NCBI RefSeq assembly: GCF_030372065.1
Contig: NZ_JAUDEA010000001.1
Span: 271,278 to 335,277 of the forward strand
DNA from: Thermophilibacter provencensis
Lineage (GTDB): Bacteria > Actinomycetota > Coriobacteriia > Coriobacteriales > Atopobiaceae
DNA length: 64,000 nt
Direction: 5' to 3'
This document shows positions 33,842 through 40,787 of this stretch, piece after piece; positions within the stretch are counted from its first letter, which is position 1, and every line of letters begins with the position of its first letter. The notes under the pieces were generated by a model. It worked only from the letters and a program-made list of their open reading frames with translations, ran no database searches and had not been told where the DNA came from. The translations under genes and the position numbers were made by a program.

Positions 33842-34189
33842 ACCGAGAAAACCTGGGGGCTGTACCACATCTCCTCTGACATGGCGAGAAAACCCAGGGG
33901 CTGTACCACCAGTACGTGGGCGTGACGAGAAAACCTGGGGGCTGTACCACTTTCTTCTCGGCGCGCCGAGAAAAACCGCGGTCTGTACCAACGATGTGGG
34001 TGTCCACGCCTGTGGAAACGATTCCACTTCGTCTGAACCCGCTTCCTCGCGGTACAGAGGGCGGTTTTTCTACGACAGCGTGGTACAGATGTCGGAGTTT
34101 CTCGACATGAGCTCCACGCGCGTGGTACAGCTGCCCGGTTTTCTCGGCGCGTCTCTTTGATATTGGCACAGAGGCTGGGTTTTCTCAGC
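33842..34189. repeat. Phased 27-bp repeat array, four direct and four inverted copies
   Basis: Direct copies start at 33842, 33883, 33924 and 33965 (steps 41, 41, 41). Inverted copies start at 34049, 34080, 34122 and 34163 (steps 31, 42, 41). Units read NNCGAGAAAACC, six variable bases, CTGTACCAC; the outermost inverted copy is the most degenerate. The 57-bp centre holds GTGGAA, ACGA, TTCCAC. Between copies 3 and 4 is TTCTTCTCGGC facing GCCGAGAAAAACC. The array fills most of the gap between the acylphosphatase and tRNA-Phe genes. Confidence 0.95.
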
Positions 34190-34267
34190 AGGCGGCGCAG
34201 GCAGCCCACATGCGCCCGTCATAGCAAAGCAGGCCGGAGACACATGGCCTCCGACCTGCGAAAGTTC

Positions 34268-34343
34268 TGGTGGCGGGGAAGGGAGTCGAACCCCTGACAC
34301 GGGGATTTTCAGTCCCCTGCTCTACCAACTGAGCTACCCAGCC
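34268..34343 (-). tRNA. tRNA-Phe (GAA)
   Basis: 76 nt with encoded CCA. D-arm AGCTCAGTTGGTAGAGC, anticodon stem-loop GGGGACTGAAAATCCCC with GAA anticodon, T-loop TTCGACT. The acceptor stem GGCTGGG/CCCCGCC has a U-C mismatch at pair 4-69. Confidence 0.95.
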
Positions 34344-34417
34344 ATTTGGTGCAGGGATTACTATACCAAACTCCCCATGGGTGTCAAAGACTTTTTTGGC
34401 TTCTCGCCCGCAAGGCC

Positions 34418-34750
34418 TAGAGGGCGCCGAAACCGCCAACCCTTCTGACGGCAGTCGCATACACCTCGTCAGATGCCCGAACGCCAACTACAACGACGAC
34501 CATCTTTTTTCGCCTCTCGCTTGAGGTAACGCACGATTCTGAGGCCCGATCCCCTGAGCTTGATCTTCAGCAAGCCCGTGAGGTCTCTGCCTCCCCGGTT
34601 GCCAAGGGGTTTTCCATACCCTCCCTCCGACTGTGGCAATGGGTTAACCGCAACTCTGTTTATCGCCTTTGCCACAAGGCGCCTCTGCGAAGGTTCCAGC
34701 TTTGCGAGATCGCGATTGGCTTGCGGGAGGTTAACAACTGTCCAGCTCAC
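34418..34750 (-). pseudogene. ParE/RelE-type toxin, frameshifted in an A6 run
   Basis: The intact frame from 34750 reads MSWTVVNLPQANRDLAKLEP to LKIKLRGSGLRIVRYLKREAKK, a RelE/ParE-type toxin fold, then runs into DGRRCSWRSGI and stops at 34469. In the +1 frame right after the A6 run the expected C-terminus continues: MVVVVVGVRASDEVYATAVRR, ending at 34418. Five instead of six A bases would restore the gene. So this is a one-base insertion, a slippage hotspot, or a sequencing error. The gene overlaps the antitoxin gene in ATGA. Confidence 0.8.
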
Positions 34751-35079
34751 TCCAGCTCCACTTCCACGCCTTCCAGTTCCTTATCGGTTACGCCAAGTTC
34801 GGACATGACATCCTCAAAGCGCCTGAGACTCGTGGTATCGCCGTCCCATTTTGCGAGGCGCTCCTTTGCCAGGGCAAGATCCGCGGCATCCTCGGCATCC
34901 TCGCGCAGGCGCTCGTACTCTCGCCACTCCTCGGGCGTGATCATGACGGCGGCGGGTACGCCACGTCTCATGATGACGACGGGGCTCCCCTCCCTCACCC
35001 GGTCGAGCGTTGCCGAGGCGGACCTCTGAAGGTCGGACACGGGAACGAGGTTATCGAGCAAATCGGCCATTCCAGACAT
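34747..35079 (-). CDS. Phd/YefM family antitoxin
   Basis: 110 residues. The N-terminal Phd/YefM DNA-binding domain reads LVPVSDLQRSASATLDRVREGSPVVIMRRGVPAAVMITPEEWREYE, and a charged tail that would wrap the toxin follows. Antitoxins of this type repress their own operon. AGGAGG precedes the ATG at 35079. It is upstream of and overlaps the frameshifted toxin, so it may now be an orphan. Confidence 0.88.
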   Translation of the reverse strand: MSGMADLLDNLVPVSDLQRSASATLDRVREGSPVVIMRRGVPAAVMITPEEWREYERLREDAEDAADLALAKERLAKWDGDTTSLRRFEDVMSELGVTDKELEGVEVELE

Positions 35080-35212
35080 ACGATCCTCCTGACTCCTTGA
35101 TTGCCTTGCATCAGATTATATATCTGAGTATATATGTAACTATGTGTTTGAATATGTAACTCATGCAAGAAGCCGGTGACGAGCCGTCTGGGGCAGGCCA
35201 AGAGGAGCGCGA
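35080..35212 (-). promoter_or_regulatory. AT-rich promoter region of the toxin-antitoxin pair
   Basis: A strikingly AT-rich stretch (ATTATATATCTGAGTATATA, then repeated ATATGTAACT) in an otherwise GC-rich region, upstream of the antitoxin. The repeated TATATGTAAC/AATATGTAAC words, 20 bp apart, may be operators for the antitoxin. It also ends the tad transcript, but no terminator hairpin is visible. Confidence 0.45.
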
Positions 35213-35743
35213 TCAGTAGACATCGATCGTGGGACCGGTCATGGTGAGGATGCAGCCGCACACGTCGATGGTGTCCCCGTACGAGACTATGACGCGCCCG
35301 CGCACCTCCCTTCCGTGATAGCGGGCGGGGTTGGTCGAGTCGAGGTCGCTGACCTCCATGCCATCGGGCGTCGGAACGATGCTGAGATGTCGCCCGGAGA
35401 TGGCGGGCGAATGGAGGACTACGTCGTTTTCCGGCGCACGACCGATGGAGACGCCCTCGTCCGAGACAGCTATCCACACGTCAACGGAGGAGGTTCGCAT
35501 CATCATGCCAACGCGCTCCGTAAGGGGCTCGCCGGCAGCCGCCGCAAGGTTAACCGTGTCTTCCGGACCGTCTTCCCCCACAAGCAGCGAGAGCGGGGCG
35601 CGCGGCGGGCGAGGAGCGTCCCGCGAGAAGTCGTAGAGACACCCGTAGCACACGTTCATGTCCGCATAGAGCTCCGCCCCGCACCTTGGGCAGACCTTCG
35701 TCTCAAAGCATCCGCTCGCTCGCATTGCATTGGCTCTCTCCAT
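35213..35743 (-). CDS. Zinc-ribbon and FHA domain protein
   Basis: 176 residues. A short zinc ribbon (CPRCGAELYADMNVCYGC, about 18-35) is followed by a linker and an FHA domain (VSIGRAPENDVVLHSPAISGRHLSIV then SDLDSTNPARYHGREV), which binds phosphothreonine peptides. ATG at 35743 has GGGAG; another ATG lies four codons earlier. It is the last gene of the tad transcript and suggests kinase-linked signalling, but its partner is unknown. Confidence 0.8.
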   Translation of the reverse strand: MERANAMRASGCFETKVCPRCGAELYADMNVCYGCLYDFSRDAPRPPRAPLSLLVGEDGPEDTVNLAAAAGEPLTERVGMMMRTSSVDVWIAVSDEGVSIGRAPENDVVLHSPAISGRHLSIVPTPDGMEVSDLDSTNPARYHGREVRGRVIVSYGDTIDVCGCILTMTGPTIDVY

Positions 35744-35758
35744 CGTCTCTCCCATCTT

Positions 35759-36118
35759 CTATGCCGCAAGGGCGTCGGCACTTATCGACACTATCCAGAG
35801 GTGCTCCCCCTCCTCCAGCCACGGGCCCTCCCGCGACGGGCGCTCCATCACGCAGCACGCGGCCGCGTGCGAGGCAAACGCGCGCGGGCAGAGCCCCCGT
35901 CTGACCTCGAGCACCTCCCCCAGCTCACCGACAAAGGCAACGTCAATCGGGTAGGCCATCCCAAAGGTATGAATCGAGGCACACCTCGTGAGCATGACCG
36001 GGGACGCATCGGGCGATGTGCCGAGAAGACCGCGGATCTTCTCGCGCCATGAGCCCAGAACCCTGAACTCGAGCACCGTCTCCGGTCGCTCGTCGGACGC
36101 GAGCCTAACCGTTGCCAT
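35759..36118 (-). CDS. DUF192 protein
   Basis: 119 residues. Matches DUF192 (REKIRGLLG, MLTRCASIHTFGMAYPIDVAFV), a small fold of unknown function often found with pilus and secretion genes. The ATG at 36118 overlaps the preceding tadE stop, so translation is coupled. Confidence 0.8.
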   Translation of the reverse strand: MATVRLASDERPETVLEFRVLGSWREKIRGLLGTSPDASPVMLTRCASIHTFGMAYPIDVAFVGELGEVLEVRRGLCPRAFASHAAACCVMERPSREGPWLEEGEHLWIVSISADALAA

Positions 36119-36119
36119 C

Positions 36120-36599
36120 TCAGACCACCACCCCGGGCCGATACCTGTCCACAATGAGGGAGCGCTCGTGCGTGAGGGCAAAGGGCGCCCCGTAGGTGAT
36201 TCCGGGCATGCGGACGCTCAAGGGCCACGGATGGTAGGTGAGCGTGCAGACATAGCGTGTGAGCAGGGGTGATAGAGCGAATGTCTCTCCCTGGGAAGAG
36301 GAGCCCGCACCCTCGGCCCGCACGTCCACCTCGCACGACCCGTAGTCCTCGAGCGCCTCCGAAAGGGCACGTCTGACCTGCTCGACCGCGCCCCGCTCGC
36401 TCTGCTCCCCGCTCGGAGCCACCCCGTGAGCCACCACACAGTCGAGGGCCGCCTGGTCAAAGGCGGCGCAGGCAACGACGTAGCGCATCAGGTTGAAGAC
36501 GATGAGCGTCATCACGATGACAACGGGCGTGACGACGGCAAGCTCCACCGTCATCTGGCCGCGCGTGCCCCAGCCCGCATCTGCAAAGAGTCTTATCAT
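36120..36599 (-). CDS. TadE-like pseudopilin
   Basis: 159 residues. The N-terminal motif RGQMTVELAVVTPVVIVMTLIVFN is the typical TadE membrane helix with a Gly-Gln-like prepilin junction. The rest is a small extracellular domain. TadE-type pseudopilins are processed by a prepilin peptidase and help pilus assembly. Coupled to the TadG-like gene (ATGA overlap). Confidence 0.8.
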   Translation of the reverse strand: MIRLFADAGWGTRGQMTVELAVVTPVVIVMTLIVFNLMRYVVACAAFDQAALDCVVAHGVAPSGEQSERGAVEQVRRALSEALEDYGSCEVDVRAEGAGSSSQGETFALSPLLTRYVCTLTYHPWPLSVRMPGITYGAPFALTHERSLIVDRYRPGVVV

Positions 36600-38656
36600 G
36601 CCGCATCACCCAAGCCCGAGAGGTCAATCGTGAGGGGTATGGAGATGCTGGTGCCGGGAATCGTGAGCTCGGCAACGGTGAAGATTCCCCCGCCCGTTTG
36701 ATCGGAGAGCATGACTCCCACCTCCCGCGCAAAGTCAAAGATCGTGGGCGCGTCCGGCAAACGCTCGACGAGCTCCCTCAGCTCGGTTTGGTTGAATCCG
36801 CTCTTGCCCAGCACATCCTGGGTGTTGGTGAGAACGGGCTTTCTAAGGCGCATGTCCACGGGCTCGATTCCCACCGCATGGAAGGCGTCCTTGAGGCGCT
36901 CCCTGAGCCACGACCCAACGGATCCGCCGAGAACCCCGTCAAGACCGTCGAGAAACTCGGATCCCGCCTCCGCCACGCCCCCGTACGCCGAGCCATACCC
37001 CATGAGAAGGGAGCCCCAGAGGTCGAGCACCCCGTCGGCGGCACCCCCAAGTGCGGACCCGCTCGCGACAAGCGAGTCAAAGAAGCTGGAGAGCACGTTG
37101 TTCTCCTCCGTGGCCTCGTCCGGGGCAAGCACGGCGGCAGAGACGGCCGCACCCGCGGGAAGCTCAGCAGATGAGAGAAACGCCCTCGTGAGCTCTGTGG
37201 GAACGGTCTTGCCGTCCGAGCGCGCCACCACGGAGACGCATCCCCACGCCCCTGGCGGGCAGACGGTGGGGCGCGTCACGGAGAGCTGCTCGAGCGCTTG
37301 GGAGAAGGACTCCTCGCCCTGCTCGGCGAGCCCCCTCGCGCGCTCCTCGGCGGCCATGAGCTCCGAGCGGGCGCGGGCGTAGTCCCTCGACGCATCCACG
37401 ATGAGCCTCCAGTGATACTCAAATCCGTTGTTGATGGAGGTGGACGCCGCCGCAACGCGGCCGAGGTCACCCACGTCCATGTGGCACACCTCGCAGCTCC
37501 CGACCTCGCCCGACTCAAGCTGCCGCAGGGAGGCCATCCCGGCGGGCTCGCCCTGCGCGCCGGGACACTCCGTCGAGCAGTGCAGCGTCCTCGCCTGGTC
37601 CTCCGTTGTGCAGGGCCACGTCTGCCGCGTGTAGAGCTCCGTCGAGCGGGTCTCGTCCGTGTTTCTCGGCAGGGAGGGAAGGTCAACGCGCACCGACCCG
37701 TCGATCATCTCCACGTACGAGCCGTGCAGGACCTCATCGAGCGCGTACTCGTAGAAGGCGCGCCGACACGCGGAGTCGGTGAGCTCCTCGACGCCCTGCC
37801 CCTCGGGGCACTCCGCGGCGAGGCGGGCCGCGTAGTAGGCGCGCGCCCTCAGGAGCGGCGCCCCAAACGACCAGCTCTCCACCGAGGCATAGTGCGGGTT
37901 CTCCGTTGAGGGGAGAGATGCCAGCGTGTCCGCGCGCTCCCTCAGGCAGTACAGCGAGGAGCCACAGTCCGCCGTCCAGCCGCGCAGGAGCGCCTCGTCC
38001 GCGCGACGGGCAGCGTCCTCTGCGGCGGCCGACGCCTCCCGCATCTCCTCCGAGAGCTCGCTCATCCCACCATCGTCCACCTCGCGCTCGAGCGCCGAGA
38101 AGTCCGACTCCGAGGTGAGGGGGAAGGGAAGCGCGCACCCCATATACGAGATGCCCCCATTTGAGTTGGCCGCGGCGCAGGAGGCCGAGTTCGCCACCAC
38201 GAGCAGGGGAAGCGTTGCCTCCAGGCGCTCGATGCCCTCGGCGGCGCTTCTCACAAAGGACCCGCGGGCATCGAGTATCCTGCCTCCCGCCGAGCACAGA
38301 CGTGCGCCGGTTGCGGTGAGCCCGGGAACGCACGAGGTCACAATGCCCGCCCCAAGAACCACGACGCCCGCCAGCCCCAGGCTGAGCGAGCAGGCGTCCA
38401 CCACCTGGACAACGGTCGAGAACGCAGCCACCGCGTTCTCCCCCGCAAGGGCCGTGGCGTCCGCGACGCGCTGCACCTCCGAGGAGCGCGACGCCACCCA
38501 TCCGGCTGCCGCCGCGGAGAACACGAGCGAGAGGCTCAGCAGGAGCGCAACCGCAACGGCAACGGTCGTGAAGCCGTCCTCGCTGTCCCTAAAGAGCGAG
38601 AGGACCGGCGCGCCCTGCCGGCCTTGTCTACCCCCACATGCCGATCCACTCCTCAT
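36596..38656 (-). CDS. TadG-like pilus assembly protein
   Basis: 686 residues. One N-terminal membrane helix in FTTVAVAVALLLSLSLVFSAAAAGWVASRSSEVQRVADATALAGENAVA, which matches the TadG/Flp pilus-assembly start, followed by a large extracellular Ser/Glu/Ala-rich region with ten or more Cys residues. A von Willebrand fold was not seen. ATG has GGAGGGAAGC. It overlaps tadE upstream by 29 bp. Confidence 0.75.
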   Translation of the reverse strand: MRSGSACGGRQGRQGAPVLSLFRDSEDGFTTVAVAVALLLSLSLVFSAAAAGWVASRSSEVQRVADATALAGENAVAAFSTVVQVVDACSLSLGLAGVVVLGAGIVTSCVPGLTATGARLCSAGGRILDARGSFVRSAAEGIERLEATLPLLVVANSASCAAANSNGGISYMGCALPFPLTSESDFSALEREVDDGGMSELSEEMREASAAAEDAARRADEALLRGWTADCGSSLYCLRERADTLASLPSTENPHYASVESWSFGAPLLRARAYYAARLAAECPEGQGVEELTDSACRRAFYEYALDEVLHGSYVEMIDGSVRVDLPSLPRNTDETRSTELYTRQTWPCTTEDQARTLHCSTECPGAQGEPAGMASLRQLESGEVGSCEVCHMDVGDLGRVAAASTSINNGFEYHWRLIVDASRDYARARSELMAAEERARGLAEQGEESFSQALEQLSVTRPTVCPPGAWGCVSVVARSDGKTVPTELTRAFLSSAELPAGAAVSAAVLAPDEATEENNVLSSFFDSLVASGSALGGAADGVLDLWGSLLMGYGSAYGGVAEAGSEFLDGLDGVLGGSVGSWLRERLKDAFHAVGIEPVDMRLRKPVLTNTQDVLGKSGFNQTELRELVERLPDAPTIFDFAREVGVMLSDQTGGGIFTVAELTIPGTSISIPLTIDLSGLGDAA

Positions 38657-39155
38657 AGCTTCCCTCCAGCCACTCCGCGCTCAGGGCGCACGAGACCTCA
38701 ACGCGCACCACGACCTCCCCGCCGTCCACCGTTCCGAGCGCGGCGACAAGGGCCCCAAAGAGGGGCAGCGGACGCACCCTCCCCTCGATGGAGACGCTCA
38801 CCCTCCCCTCATCGCCGGGGCCTTCGCACGAAACCTCCCACGCCCGTGGGCCGCCCGCGTGAAAGATGGACACGTCCGGCACCGCGGCGAGACGCCGCAG
38901 GGCATAGGCGCGCAGCTCCTCCTCCGACCCTCGCGACGTTGTCGTAAGGCGCGCGAGCTCGCCTGCCGTGGCCGCCATGACCGATCGGGTGTAGAGCACG
39001 CAGGCAGGCTGGACGAGCAGGGCGATGAGGGCGAGCGCGACCGGGAGGAGAAGCGCCGCCTCCACGCTCATCTGACCGCGCGTGCCTGCATGAGCGCGCG
39101 CCTCAGTACCCCAGAACGTCCTTGAGCAGGGGGACGATGCCGCCTCCCGCCCCAT
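38628..39155 (-). CDS. TadE-like pseudopilin
   Basis: 175 residues as drawn. The core TRGQMSVEAALLLPVALALIALLVQPACVLY is a TadE signature, followed by a soluble domain. The start is uncertain: ATG at 39155 gives a leader MGREAASSPCSRTFW but lies on the loop edge of a hairpin (39136-39168) and has no ribosome binding site. An internal ATG within the membrane helix has no site either. The N-terminal part overlaps the second pilin gene in another frame. Confidence 0.65.
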   Translation of the reverse strand: MGREAASSPCSRTFWGTEARAHAGTRGQMSVEAALLLPVALALIALLVQPACVLYTRSVMAATAGELARLTTTSRGSEEELRAYALRRLAAVPDVSIFHAGGPRAWEVSCEGPGDEGRVSVSIEGRVRPLPLFGALVAALGTVDGGEVVVRVEVSCALSAEWLEGSYEEWIGMWG

Positions 39156-39342
39156 GGGAGGCGGCATCGGTTGCCAGCCTGACGAGACCCCCGTCGCGCA
39201 CGCCGTGCCAGAGCAGCGCGAGCGCGACAATGGCCGCCAGAAACGCGCTGAGCACGAGCAGATACTCCGTAGTCGCCTGAGCATGGGACCCCCTTAACCA
39301 GCCCCAGCCAAAGCGGCCGCATCCTCGACGTCCATGCTCCAC
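39103..39342 (-). CDS. Second Flp-like pilin or pseudopilin
   Basis: 79 residues. The motif HAQATTEYLLVLSAFLAAIVALALLWHGVRDGG is the class III signal and helix of Flp pilins (processing before a Thr-Thr-Glu-Tyr-like motif). The start is a guess: GTG at 39342 with AGGTGG upstream, inside the end of the lipoprotein gene. No ATG lies closer in this frame. If the major flp gene is broken, this could be a substitute pilin. Confidence 0.6.
   Translation of the reverse strand: MEHGRRGCGRFGWGWLRGSHAQATTEYLLVLSAFLAAIVALALLWHGVRDGGLVRLATDAASHGAGGGIVPLLKDVLGY
39136..39168. repeat. Hairpin inside the pilin/tadE overlap
   Basis: GATGCCGCCTCCC and GGGAGGCGGCATC, 13-bp perfect arms around a 7-base loop. 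It lies in coding sequence and could slow translation or cut transcription. Confidence 0.7.
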
Positions 39343-39725
39343 GAGACCACCTCGCTCCCCGCGCCCCCTGGGGACTCGCTCACCATCAGCACCTCCACGT
39401 ATCCCTCCCCCTGCAGCACGCACGCCCACACCTTTCCCGAGAGGTCCAGGTAGCCAGAGCGGACCACGACCGAGTCCGCGACGCCCGCGCGCTCCTCCAG
39501 AATGCGGCTCGCCTCGTCAACAAGCCCAAGCTCGCTCTCGTAGCGCTCCCTTCCCGGAGCCGCATCGTCCCCTGCCGCGGCCTCGCCCTCGCGTCCCTCG
39601 TTGGGCCCCTGGGCCACTTCAGAGCTCTCCTCGAGCCCGGAATCTCGCCCGCACGAGGAGGCGAGCAGGACTCCCGCCCCCACAAGCAACAAAAAGAGCG
39701 CTGCGGCGAGGACTGCCCTTCTCAC
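39294..39725 (-). CDS. Tad-locus secreted protein or lipoprotein
   Basis: 143 residues. N-terminal signal (MRRAVLAAALFLLLVGAGVLLASSC), where Cys 25 could be a lipobox residue though the -3 position is Ala. The mature part is Glu-rich with no recognised domain. GTG at 39725 overlaps the flp stop codon (GTGA), so it would be coupled to flp if that gene were intact. Confidence 0.55.
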   Translation of the reverse strand: MRRAVLAAALFLLLVGAGVLLASSCGRDSGLEESSEVAQGPNEGREGEAAAGDDAAPGRERYESELGLVDEASRILEERAGVADSVVVRSGYLDLSGKVWACVLQGEGYVEVLMVSESPGGAGSEVVSWSMDVEDAAALAGAG

Positions 39726-39813
39726 AGGGAGTTGATGCCATCCGAGATGGCCTGCCAGAGTTCGGCCACCCGCTCCCTAAAGGCAACGATCGCCAGGATT
39801 GCGATCACCACGA
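39722..39813 (-). pseudogene. flp: flp major pilin, 3' fragment
   Basis: Encodes the tail VVIAILAIVAFRERVAELWQAISDGINSL of a Flp pilin, with no start of its own. It begins at the left junction of the inserted element. The 5' fragment lies at 48379-48485. Rejoining both gives a 63-residue pilin with the unbroken helix ILVGVLVVIAILAIV. Confidence 0.9.
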
Positions 39814-39823
39814 GTGGTCAAGA
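39799..39823. other. attL of the integrative element
   Basis: Carries ACCACGAGT (39807-39815), the nine bases shared with the right end. The predicted crossover dinucleotide is AC at 39807-39808 (GT on the minus strand). Confidence 0.85.
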
Positions 39824-39855
39824 AAAGCAAAGGTCAGTAGACACGAAACATGGGG

Positions 39856-39861
39856 TATACT
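39856..39861 (+). promoter_or_regulatory. -10 box for the first plus-strand element gene
   Basis: TATACT within GGGGTATACTGCTCG, about 184 bp before the start codon at 40045. This leaves room for a structured leader. Confidence 0.4.
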
Positions 39862-39974
39862 GCTCGCAGACGATGGCTCGGGGTCATTTATTTCATTGGC
39901 CGGACCCCGTAACAGTCAGCCGCCGCCCGAAAAACGTGCGGACGGACCCGCTAATTCAGTGCCCTATTCAGCCG

Positions 39975-40036
39975 CGGAAATCCCAACGAGCCACGCAGAA
40001 ATGCGTGGGCCGCTGCACATGCAGCGGGGATTTCCG
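39975..40036 (+). ncRNA. Predicted three-way-junction RNA in the leader
   Basis: P1 CGGAAATCC (39975-39983) pairs with GGATTTCCG (40028-40036). Inside, P2 is CCACGCA, GAAA tetraloop, TGCGTGG (39991-40008) and P3 is CCGCTGCA, CA, TGCAGCGG (40010-40027). All stems are perfect, and P1's last base abuts the GAGG of the next gene. It could control translation of the excisionase-like gene or act as a single-strand signal in replication. I cannot match it to a known RNA family. Confidence 0.7.
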
Positions 40037-40044
40037 AGGTTTCC

Positions 40045-40347
40045 ATGTCCAAGTTCAATCCCGAGTTTGTTACCGTTCAGGAGGCCGTCAAGCGTGGCTA
40101 CGGCTCGCGCGCCGCACTCATGAAATGGGTGAAGGCCAACGCCGTTCGCAACTACCTCGACGACGAGACGCGCCGCCGCATGGTCTGCGCCGAGGACTGC
40201 GAGGCTCGCGTCGATGCGCGCCGCCTCCGCGAGCCCGCGCCCATGACTGAGGATGAAATCCTCGACCGCCTCGCCAAGAGCATCGCGAGCAAGGCCCCGG
40301 CGCTCTCCGCCGAGGGCAGGGCGAAGCTCGCTGAGCTGCTTCGGTAG
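40045..40347 (+). CDS. Small DNA-binding protein, excisionase-like
   Basis: 100 residues. FVTVQEAVKRGYGSRAALMKWVKANAVRNYLDDETRRRMV resembles the winged-helix start of excisionase or MerR-like proteins, with a long helical second half. GAGG lies five bases upstream. Its place at the opposite end from the integrase gene fits a recombination directionality factor, but no direct evidence exists. A plasmid copy-control protein is the main alternative. Confidence 0.55.
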   Translation: MSKFNPEFVTVQEAVKRGYGSRAALMKWVKANAVRNYLDDETRRRMVCAEDCEARVDARRLREPAPMTEDEILDRLAKSIASKAPALSAEGRAKLAELLR

Positions 40348-40390
40348 GTGATTCGTGATGCTGAACCCGCGCCGCAAAACTTTTTCTAAA

Positions 40391-40766
40391 TCAAATTGCA
40401 ATTGTCGCGCCGTGCATAATATGTGCGGTGAAAATGCATATAACGCGCGGGCGGCCCAGGGCTTGTCTTTGGGCCGCCCCGCGCAAATTCTCCCTGCTCA
40501 ACCGGCCTGTTTTGTTTTCCTCTCGGCCTTTTTTCTCCGCGCCCGCGCCGCTGTTTCTCAGCGCATTTATGCATATTTTTTACGCGACAATATGTCTGAC
40601 CTTGACTTTTGCAATGTTTCCGCAGGTAAACCGGCCTGTTTTTGGCGCGACAATATAATCTTATTGTCGCGCCGTTTTGCACGGCCTTTTACCTGCGCTT
40701 TTGCGACGTTTCCGCAGGTAAACAATATGTCGCATTTTGCCTCGCCCGAAAACCTTATTGTCGCGC
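40391..40766. other. Candidate replication origin with iterons
   Basis: The AT-rich 440-bp gap before rep holds ATTGTCGCGC at 40401, 40663 and 40757 and its reverse complement GCGCGACAAT at 40645 (with a shorter match at 40583). The copies at 40644-40673 form a hairpin with 11-bp arms. GTTTCCGCAGGTAAAC occurs twice (40616-40631, 40708-40723). A GC hairpin (GGGCGGCCCA...TGGGCCGCCC) lies at about 40449-40478. Iteron binding by Rep and nicking at a hairpin is the expected use. Confidence 0.7.
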
Positions 40767-40787
40767 TCGCAAACGGGGGTGAGCACG

